Shown here: one piece after another, positions 57,651 to 64,000 of the stretch | How the letters are laid out: each line of letters begins with the position of its first letter | How positions within the stretch are numbered: position 1 is the first letter of the stretch | Assembly (NCBI GenBank): GCA_947652735.1 | Contig: CANTEG010000009.1 | Location: 1-64,000 of the forward strand | Length of the DNA: 64,000 nt | Origin: an uncultured Lachnospiraceae bacterium | GTDB taxonomy: Bacteria; Bacillota; Clostridia; Lachnospirales; Lachnospiraceae | Direction of reading: 5' to 3' | Program-made: the position numbers and the translations under genes | Notes under the pieces: generated by a model | Seen by the model: only the letters and a program-made list of their open reading frames with translations | The model's database searches: none | Told to the model about the DNA's origin: nothing

Positions 57651-58070
57651 ATGCCAACTTTTAACCAGTTAGTTAGAAAGGGAAGACAGACTGTAGAGAA
57701 GAAGTCAACTGCACCGGCTCTTTTAAGAAGCTACAACTCTCTTAAGAAAAAGCCAACAGATACTGCTTCACCACAGAAGAGAGGTGTTTGTACAGCAGTT
57801 AAGACAGCTACTCCTAAGAAGCCTAACTCAGCTCTTAGAAAGATTGCCAGAGTTCGTTTGTCAAACGGAATCGAGGTAACCAGCTACATCCCGGGTGAAG
57901 GACACAACCTTCAGGAGCACAGCGTTGTTCTTATCCGTGGTGGTAGAGTAAAAGACTTACCTGGTACAAGATACCACATCATCAGAGGTACTCTTGATAC
58001 AGCAGGTGTTGCTAAGAGAAGACAGGCACGTTCTAAGTATGGTGCTAAGAGACCTAAGGATGCAAAATAA
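57651..58070 (+). CDS. rpsL: 30S ribosomal protein S12
   Basis: 139 residues. [18 protein letters not shown] start, decoding-site loops [18 protein letters not shown] and [12 protein letters not shown], with wild-type lysines at the streptomycin-resistance sites. TGGAGG 8 nt before ATG. 188 nt to rpsG contain hairpins CACATTC/GAATGTG and GGGAC/GTCCC. Confidence 0.98.
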   Translation: MPTFNQLVRKGRQTVEKKSTAPALLRSYNSLKKKPTDTASPQKRGVCTAVKTATPKKPNSALRKIARVRLSNGIEVTSYIPGEGHNLQEHSVVLIRGGRVKDLPGTRYHIIRGTLDTAGVAKRRQARSKYGAKRPKDAK

Positions 58071-58258
58071 GGTTTAAGCATTGTATTGGTAGTTTGTCGA
58101 AAACTAAATAGTGCGAAAGTAGGTTATGTTTTCTAGTTAGATAGATAAAATATAAGCAATTTTTGCACGAGCACATTCGGTTTCCATTTTTGAGAATGTG
58201 AGTACCGTTGAATTAATTCGGGACGTTTGTCCCAAAAATAATTAAGGAGGGAAGAACC

Positions 58259-58729
58259 GTGCCACGTAAAGGACATATCGCAAAGAGAGACGTATTAGCG
58301 GATCCAATTTACAATAATAAGGTGGTTACTAAGCTTATCAACAACATTATGTTAGATGGTAAGAAGGGTGTAGCCCAGAAGATAGTTTACGGTGCATTTG
58401 ACCGTATAGCAGAGGAGACCGGTAAGGATGCTTTAGAGATATTTGAGGCGGCAATGAACAATATCATGCCATCTCTTGAAGTTAAGGCAAGACGTATCGG
58501 TGGTGCTACTTATCAGGTTCCTATTGACGTAAGACCTGATAGAAGACAGGCACTTGCTCTTCGTTGGTTGACTACATTTTCTCGTGCGAGAAGTGAGAAG
58601 ACCATGGAAGAAAGACTTGCAAAAGAGCTTATCGACGCATCAAACAATACAGGTGCATCTGTTAAGAGAAAAGAAGATATGCACAAGATGGCAGAGGCAA
58701 ACAAGGCCTTTGCACACTACAGATTCTAG
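58259..58729 (+). CDS. rpsG: 30S ribosomal protein S7
   Basis: 156 residues: [41 protein letters not shown]-terminal [12 protein letters not shown] start at 58259 with AAGGAGGG upstream. The 188-bp spacer from rpsL is long for this operon and corresponds to the place of the S7 autoregulatory site in E. coli. Confidence 0.97.
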   Translation: MPRKGHIAKRDVLADPIYNNKVVTKLINNIMLDGKKGVAQKIVYGAFDRIAEETGKDALEIFEAAMNNIMPSLEVKARRIGGATYQVPIDVRPDRRQALALRWLTTFSRARSEKTMEERLAKELIDASNNTGASVKRKEDMHKMAEANKAFAHYRF

Positions 58730-58769
58730 CCGTGCATGTTTGTTATATTAATATAAGGAGGAAAATACC

Positions 58770-60884
58770 TTGGCTGGAAGAGAATATCCACTGGATAGAA
58801 CTAGAAACATTGGTATTATGGCGCACATTGATGCAGGTAAGACTACTCTTACAGAGAGAATTCTTTACTATACCGGTGTTAACTATAAAATAGGTGATAC
58901 TCATGAAGGTACTGCTACCATGGACTGGATGGCACAGGAACAGGAAAGAGGTATCACAATTACTTCAGCAGCAACTACCTGCCATTGGACATTGGAGGAC
59001 CATCATAAGAAGAAAGATGGTGCCTTGGAACACCGTGTCAATATCATTGATACGCCAGGACACGTTGACTTCACTGTAGAGGTTGAACGTTCACTCCGTG
59101 TACTTGATGGAGCCGTTGGTGTATTTGATGCGATGGCTGGTGTTGAGCCACAGTCAGAGAATGTGTGGCGTCAGGCTGACACATACAACGTACCTCGTAT
59201 GGCTTTTATAAATAAGATGGATAAAATGGGAGCAGATTTTTTCTACTCAGTTCAGACTATCATTGACCGTTTAGGAAAAAATGCCATACCTGTACAGATT
59301 CCGATTGGAAAAGAGGAAAGCTTCATTGGTCTCATTGACCTTTTCGAGATGGAAGCATACTATTACAAGGATGATAAAGGTACGGATATTGAAATCACAG
59401 CAATTCCTGATGATTTAAAAGATGAGGCTGAGCTGTGGCATGCTAACCTTGTTGAAAAATGCTGTGAGTTAGATGATGAATTAATGATGATGTATCTTGA
59501 GGATGAGGAACCATCCGTTGATCAGTTAAAGGCTGCACTTCGTAAGGGTACAATTTCCTGTGAGGCGGTTCCTGTATTCTGTGGTTCCGCATATAAGAAT
59601 AAGGGTGTACAGAAGATGCTTGACGGCGTTATCGAGTATATGCCGGCACCAACTGATATACCTGATATCAAGGGCGTTGATACAGAAGGTAACGAAGTAG
59701 TTCGTAAATCTTCAGATGACGAGCCATTTTCAGCACTTGCATTTAAGATTATGACTGACCCATTTGTTGGTAAGTTAGCATTCTTCAGAGTGTATTCCGG
59801 TACTTTGAGTTCCGGTTCCTATGTATTAAATGCAACTAAGGACAAGAAGGAAAGAGTTGGACGTATCGTTCAGATGCATGCTAATTCCCGTACTGAGATT
59901 GATAAGGTTTATTCAGGAGATATTGCGGCAGCAGTAGGATTTAAGATTACTTCAACCGGCGATACTATATGTGATGAGCAGCATCCAGTTATCCTTGAGT
60001 CGATGGAGTTCCCAGAGCCTGTTATTGAGCTTGCAATAGAGCCAAAGACCAAGAATGATCAGGGCAAGATGGGTGAAGCTTTGGCAAAGCTTGCTGAGGA
60101 AGATCCTACATTTAGGGCTCATACAGATAAGGAAACAGGTCAGACAATTATTGCTGGTATGGGCGAGCTTCATTTGGAAATTATCGTAGACAGACTTCTT
60201 CGTGAGTTTAAGGTTGAAGCAAATGTTGGTGCACCACAGGTTGCATACAAGGAGACATTTACTAAGGCCGTTGACGTAGACAGCAAATATGCTAAGCAGT
60301 CAGGTGGTCGTGGTCAGTACGGTCACTGTAAGGTTAAATTTGAGCCTATGGATCCTAACGGTGAACAGCAGTTTATTTTCGAATCAACTGTTGTGGGTGG
60401 TTCTATTCCTAAGGAATACATCCCGGCTGTTGGTGAGGGTATTGAGGAAGCTGCTCAGGCAGGTATTCTTGGCGGATTCCCGGTACTTGGTGTCAAGGCT
60501 ACGGTATACGACGGTTCATACCACGAGGTCGATTCATCAGAGATGGCATTCCACATAGCAGGTTCCATGGCATTTAAGGATGCAATGAACAAGGGTGGAG
60601 CTGTTCTTCTTGAGCCTATCATGAAGGTTGAGGTTACTATGCCTGAGGAATACTTAGGTGACGTAATCGGAAGCTTAAATGCTAAGCGTGGACAGATTGA
60701 AGGCATGGATGATATTGGTGGTGGTAAGATTGTAAGAGCTTATGTTCCACTTGCAGAAATGTTCGGCTATTCAACACAGCTTCGTTCATCAACACAGGGA
60801 CGTGGTAACTATTCCATGTTCTTCGAGAGATATGAGCAGTGTCCTAAGAACATTCAGGACAAGGTTCTTGCTAATAAGGCCTAA
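58770..60884 (+). CDS. fusA: Elongation factor G
   Basis: 704 residues. G1 [10 protein letters not shown]3 DTPGHVDF, G4 INKMDKMG, domain [18 protein letters not shown]-terminal [14 protein letters not shown]. Promotes translocation. TTG start at 58770 after AAGGAGG. The paralogue at 17261 has a divergent G4 motif. Confidence 0.98.
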   Translation: MAGREYPLDRTRNIGIMAHIDAGKTTLTERILYYTGVNYKIGDTHEGTATMDWMAQEQERGITITSAATTCHWTLEDHHKKKDGALEHRVNIIDTPGHVDFTVEVERSLRVLDGAVGVFDAMAGVEPQSENVWRQADTYNVPRMAFINKMDKMGADFFYSVQTIIDRLGKNAIPVQIPIGKEESFIGLIDLFEMEAYYYKDDKGTDIEITAIPDDLKDEAELWHANLVEKCCELDDELMMMYLEDEEPSVDQLKAALRKGTISCEAVPVFCGSAYKNKGVQKMLDGVIEYMPAPTDIPDIKGVDTEGNEVVRKSSDDEPFSALAFKIMTDPFVGKLAFFRVYSGTLSSGSYVLNATKDKKERVGRIVQMHANSRTEIDKVYSGDIAAAVGFKITSTGDTICDEQHPVILESMEFPEPVIELAIEPKTKNDQGKMGEALAKLAEEDPTFRAHTDKETGQTIIAGMGELHLEIIVDRLLREFKVEANVGAPQVAYKETFTKAVDVDSKYAKQSGGRGQYGHCKVKFEPMDPNGEQQFIFESTVVGGSIPKEYIPAVGEGIEEAAQAGILGGFPVLGVKATVYDGSYHEVDSSEMAFHIAGSMAFKDAMNKGGAVLLEPIMKVEVTMPEEYLGDVIGSLNAKRGQIEGMDDIGGGKIVRAYVPLAEMFGYSTQLRSSTQGRGNYSMFFERYEQCPKNIQDKVLANKA

Positions 60885-61003
60885 GGACAGTATAAAGCTA
60901 TTAAAAAGCAAAATTAAACAGGAAGCATAAGCAGATATTATTTTGATTATCTGCATATGCTCCGGTATAAAGTAAAATATTAGTAATTTTAATTGAAAAA
61001 GGC

Positions 61004-61032
61004 TTGAAAATATTACCATATTTTAATATAAT
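61004..61032 (+). promoter_or_regulatory. tuf promoter
   Basis: TTGAAA (61004-61009), 17 bp, TATAAT (61027-61032). Upstream, a hairpin AGCATAAGCAGATA/TATCTGCATATGCT (60925-60960) may partly separate fusA and tuf transcripts. Confidence 0.75.
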
Positions 61033-61085
61033 ATGGACTAGCTGAAATTTAACCCGAAAAGGGGTAATTTAAGGAGGAAATTATA

Positions 61086-62273
61086 ATGGCTAAAGCTAAG
61101 TTTGAAAGAACTAAACCACATTGTAACATTGGTACAATCGGACACGTTGATCATGGTAAGACTACTTTAACAGCAGCTATCACTAAGACTCTTAACGCAA
61201 GACTTGGTACTGGTGAGGCTGTTGCATTCGAGAATATTGATAAGGCACCAGAGGAAAGAGAAAGAGGAATCACTATTTCAACTGCTCACGTTGAGTATGA
61301 GACTGAGAAGAGACATTATGCACACGTTGACTGTCCAGGACATGCTGACTATGTAAAGAACATGATTACAGGTGCTGCACAGATGGATGGTGCTATCCTT
61401 GTTGTTGCTGCTACTGATGGTGTTATGGCTCAGACTAAGGAGCATATCCTTCTTTCACGTCAGGTTGGTGTTCCATACATCGTTGTATTCATGAACAAGT
61501 GTGATATGGTTGACGATGAGGAACTTCTTGAGCTTGTAGAGATGGAGATTACTGAGGTTCTTGAGGAGTATGAATTTACTGGATGCCCAATCATTAAGGG
61601 TTCAGCTCTTAAGGCTCTTGAGGATCCTTCAAGCGAGTGGGGTGACAAGATTCTTGAGCTTATGAGCACAGTTGATGAGTACGTTCCAGATCCACAGAGA
61701 GAAACAGATAAGGATTTCCTTATGCCTGTTGAGGACGTATTTACAATCACAGGTCGTGGTACTGTTGCAACTGGTAGAGTTGAGTCAGGTGTAATCCACA
61801 TCAACGAGGAAGTTGAAATCGTTGGTATTAAGCCAGAAGTACAGAAGACTACTGTAACTGGTATAGAGATGTTCAGAAAGCTCCTTGACGAAGGACAGGC
61901 TGGTGATAACATCGGTGCACTTCTTCGTGGTATCAAGAGAGAGGAAATCGAAAGAGGACAGGTTCTTTGTAAGCCAGGAACAGTAACTTGCCATACTAAG
62001 TTTACTGCTCAGGTATACGTTCTTACTAAGGACGAGGGTGGACGTCATACTCCATTCTTCAACAACTATCGTCCACAGTTCTACTTCAGAACTACAGACG
62101 TAACTGGTGTATGTAACCTTCCAGCAGGTACTGAGATGTGTATGCCTGGTGATAACGTAGAGATGACTATCGAGCTCATCCACCCAATCGCTATGGCTCA
62201 GGGTCTTACATTCGCTATCCGTGAGGGTGGTAGAACTGTAGGTTCAGGAAGAGTTGCTACTATCATTGAGTAA
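61086..62273 (+). CDS. tuf: Elongation factor Tu
   Basis: 395 residues. G1 [10 protein letters not shown]3 DCPGHADY, G4 [17 protein letters not shown]-terminal [15 protein letters not shown]. Delivers aminoacyl-tRNA. TAAGGAGG 7 nt before ATG. Last gene of the ribosomal cluster, with its own promoter and a strong terminator. Confidence 0.98.
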   Translation: MAKAKFERTKPHCNIGTIGHVDHGKTTLTAAITKTLNARLGTGEAVAFENIDKAPEERERGITISTAHVEYETEKRHYAHVDCPGHADYVKNMITGAAQMDGAILVVAATDGVMAQTKEHILLSRQVGVPYIVVFMNKCDMVDDEELLELVEMEITEVLEEYEFTGCPIIKGSALKALEDPSSEWGDKILELMSTVDEYVPDPQRETDKDFLMPVEDVFTITGRGTVATGRVESGVIHINEEVEIVGIKPEVQKTTVTGIEMFRKLLDEGQAGDNIGALLRGIKREEIERGQVLCKPGTVTCHTKFTAQVYVLTKDEGGRHTPFFNNYRPQFYFRTTDVTGVCNLPAGTEMCMPGDNVEMTIELIHPIAMAQGLTFAIREGGRTVGSGRVATIIE

Positions 62274-62296
62274 TTAAATATTATTCAAACTATTAT

Positions 62297-62330
62297 CGGG
62301 GTTCCTTGTTAACAGGGAACCCCGTTTTTT
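62297..62330 (+). terminator. tuf terminator
   Basis: CGGGGTTCC (62297-62305) and GGAACCCCG (62316-62324) then six T residues. Confidence 0.92.
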
Positions 62331-62637
62331 ATTGTTTATCCATTTCAAATATAACCTGCTCTTTTTCCATATCTCTAAAGAACCCTATTGCAGACAATCC
62401 GACAACATATACAATTAGTCCCGTTGAGATTAAACACAGGTATATTGCATTCCTAAATTGGTCAAACAAAAAACCATAAATAATCTGTCCTATAGGTTGG
62501 GCACATAATGTAATAGCAGATGTATAAGCCATTACTTTTCCAATTAAATGATTTGGTGTCCTTTGCTGGATACGTGAAACCGCAAAAATAGAAAAATTGC
62601 TGTAGTCCATTCCAAGGAACTGAGAAAAGAAACTGTC
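62329..62637 (-). pseudogene. MFS transporter C-terminal remnant
   Basis: About 100 codons encoding the last two membrane helices and preceding loop of a major-facilitator drug exporter: SRIQQRTPNHLIGKVMAYTS, AQPIGQIIYGFLFD, YVVGLSAIGFFRDME. The frame is bounded upstream by TAG, and no ribosome binding site precedes the first ATG at 62610. The first 300 residues of a normal MFS protein are missing. It ends next to a long hairpin (62631). Confidence 0.75.
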
Positions 62638-62687
62638 CTAATAAGAGCTTTATGTCCACATAACTCTTATTGGGGCAGTTTTTTTCA
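62631..62687 (+). terminator. Long hairpin with T run at the MFS break point
   Basis: AACTGTCCTAATAAGAG (62631-62647) pairs with CTCTTATTGGGGCAGTT (62664-62680) with two G-U pairs; TTATG/CATAA extends it inward; seven T residues follow. It has terminator form, but no plus-strand gene precedes it, so it may mark the end of a deleted insertion sequence. The remaining 62688-62910 stretch holds only a TATAAT (62862-62867) likely used by the next gene. Confidence 0.55.
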
Positions 62688-62910
62688 GTAAAAGTTACAT
62701 GTAAGTCGGTAATAATTACGAGGTTCCGATTTTGGTGTCGAAATTTGTTATAATTTGTCAAACTGTAGCATTAAGGGGATGGATGTTAAGCAAAAAGCAT
62801 ACGCAACAACCCTGTAAGACATACCAATAACAGGCATTCATGCTCTATATACTACAGTTTATATAATGCAGTAACTATATAAAAAAGGAATCTGAAAGGA
62901 GAAAGTAATT

Positions 62911-63939
62911 ATGCAAAAAGAGTATGTTGTATTGGAAGGGAAAATTTTTGTAGTAGAGCTTTTGTCGTATATGGGTTCTACTAACTATGGATGGTGCATT
63001 TCAAAGCTGCCACAGCAAATCATTGTCATGGCAACAGAAAATGTTCCTGTGGGTGGCAAATATAGCGCGACGTTATTACAAAGATTTTATTTCGGAGCGT
63101 TGGCGACAGAGGAGGAAAAAGTTGATATTTCATTTACGCTGAATAGCTGGTCAGATTTGGATGATGTAGTGGATAATTTTACTGCAAATGTAAAGATTAT
63201 CAAAAGTGATTCGGAGGATTTTGCTTCCTACAGTGAAAATGCAGTGAAAATTGCAATGCCATATGGATTTGTACGTCCTGATGATGGTACGCAAAATTCC
63301 TGTCAGGATTATGGCTTGCCATGTATCGGACATCAAGATTTTAATCATTTAATTGTAGCATATGGTGTACCACTTGGACAAGATTTTAAAAATCTCAACA
63401 TGGCATGTGAGCCTATATATATGGGACAGAATGCGAATTTAAAATATGGCTACCCGTGTGGAGTACAGGATGCAAGCCTAAAGTATGGCTACCCGTGTGG
63501 AGTACAGGATGCAAGCCTAAAGTATGGCTACCCATGTGGAGTACAGGAGGCAAGTCTAAAGTATGGCTATCCATGTGGAGTACAGGAAGCAAACCTAAAG
63601 TATGGCTATCCATGCAGTGTGCAGAAATATGGCTACCCGTGTGGAGTACAGGAGGCAAGCCTAAAGTATGGCTATCCATGTGGAGTACAGGAGGCAAGCC
63701 TAAAGTATGGCTACCCATGTGGAGTACAGGAGGCAAGCCTAAAGTATGGCTATCCGTGTGGAGTGCAGGAAACAAGTCTTACGTATGATGATCCATATAA
63801 TGTACAGAAATATGGCTACCCGTGTGGAGTACAGGATGCAAACCTTAAATATGGCTATCCATGCAGTGTGCAGAAATACGGTTATCCATGTGGGGTACAG
63901 GATTCACAAGAGGCACGCATATATGCGGTTCCATTTTAA
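62911..63939 (+). CDS. Putative multi-core RiPP precursor with KYGYPC repeats
   Basis: 342 residues. Residues 1-100 resemble a chagasin/I42 inhibitor fold: GSTNYGWCISKLP in place of NPTTGYxW, then GGKYSATLLQRFYFGAL and ISFTLNSW. Residues 118-155 hold degenerate units (MPYGF, DYGLPCIG, AYGVPLG). Residues 178-330 contain twelve KYGYPC units, eight or more as 13-mers KYGYPCGVQ-(D/E)-A-(S/N)-L and others as 9-mers, plus one decayed unit (TYDDPYNVQ at 291-299). The end is ARIYAVPF. No signal peptide. AAAGGAG 8 nt before ATG. The next gene, 18 nt on, appears to be a radical SAM enzyme, so the repeats are likely modified core peptides. Function otherwise inferred. Confidence 0.8.
   Translation: MQKEYVVLEGKIFVVELLSYMGSTNYGWCISKLPQQIIVMATENVPVGGKYSATLLQRFYFGALATEEEKVDISFTLNSWSDLDDVVDNFTANVKIIKSDSEDFASYSENAVKIAMPYGFVRPDDGTQNSCQDYGLPCIGHQDFNHLIVAYGVPLGQDFKNLNMACEPIYMGQNANLKYGYPCGVQDASLKYGYPCGVQDASLKYGYPCGVQEASLKYGYPCGVQEANLKYGYPCSVQKYGYPCGVQEASLKYGYPCGVQEASLKYGYPCGVQEASLKYGYPCGVQETSLTYDDPYNVQKYGYPCGVQDANLKYGYPCSVQKYGYPCGVQDSQEARIYAVPF
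63442..63900 (+). repeat. Tandem 39-bp (and 27-bp) in-frame repeats
   Basis: Coding tandem array for residues 178-330 of the preceding gene. 39-bp units (13 codons) alternate in places with 27-bp units (9 codons, ending at VQ). Synonymous variants (GGC TAC CCG against GGC TAT CCA) are shuffled among units, a sign of recombination or conversion while the peptide sequence is kept. Confidence 0.95.
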
Positions 63940-63957
63940 TGACTAAGGAGGAAACTT

Positions 63958-64000
63958 ATGAAATATCAGCCAATTACCTGTGTATGGGAAGTGACTATGG
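63958..64000 (+). CDS. Start of a probable radical SAM/SPASM enzyme (cut by window end)
   Basis: Only 14 codons are visible: MKYQPITCVWEVTM then the first base of the next. In Clostridia this opening is characteristic of radical SAM/SPASM peptide maturases, in which it is followed by the CX3CX2C cluster. AAGGAGG lies 6 nt before ATG 63958, and the gene starts 18 nt after the repeat protein, so they are one operon. Identification rests on resemblance of a short stretch. Confidence 0.6.
   Translation, partial: MKYQPITCVWEVTM

Noticed and set aside
63442..63900. Possible CRISPR array
   Set aside because: Repeats are adjacent and in frame with one long gene, with no unique spacers.

Overview
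The window looks like chromosome of a low-GC, Gram-positive anaerobe of the Clostridia, most probably a Lachnospiraceae (relative of Roseburia, Butyrivibrio or Agathobacter). The basis is gene content and style: an AgrC/LytTR pair, EFR1 flavodoxin-ferredoxins, bacteriohemerythrin, CdaA/CdaR, AAGGAGG-type ribosome binding sites with many GTG/TTG starts, and the order rplJ-rplL-rpoB-rpoC-rpsL-rpsG-fusA-tuf. No rRNA, tRNA, CRISPR array or intact transposase was seen.

Layout. 0-12 kb is accessory: a TipA-like MerR regulator; a LytTR/AgrC two-component pair with three small paralogous proteins of unknown function carrying the same operator; GNAT acetyltransferase; membrane Xre regulator; a zinc macrodomain/DUF1848 pair; nitroreductase; flavodoxin-ferredoxin; SRPBCC protein; and a decayed chimera of hsdM and rhuM. 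12-17 kb is one 1629-residue exonuclease-RecQ-UvrD fusion. 17-28 kb holds an EF-G paralogue with an altered G4 motif, a CIRCE-controlled hsp20, a hybrid histidine kinase and a hemerythrin-REC protein that share a promoter element, and an Xre/TPR-like regulator overlapping a secreted-nuclease lipoprotein. 28-33 kb: rhomboid, ABC-class ATPase, DEDDh exonuclease and an amino-acid ABC importer whose binding protein looks circularly permuted. 33-38 kb: two unknown membrane proteins, cdaA, cdaR and a sirtuin. 38-41 kb: a GntR-ABC operon flanked by two related palindromic elements, then clpB. 43-48 kb: amidohydrolase, GH13 enzyme, membrane protein, cell-wall amidase. 48-62 kb: ribosomal/RNA polymerase/elongation-factor cluster with an L10 leader attenuator and internal promoters.

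The most exciting locus is at the right edge (62.9-64 kb). A 342-residue protein has a chagasin/I42-like N-terminal region and twelve in-frame copies of a KYGYPC(G/S)VQ unit. It lies directly upstream of a gene whose first residues look like the start of a radical SAM/SPASM peptide maturase. This is a good candidate for a multi-core, cysteine-containing RiPP system; the enzyme continues beyond the window.
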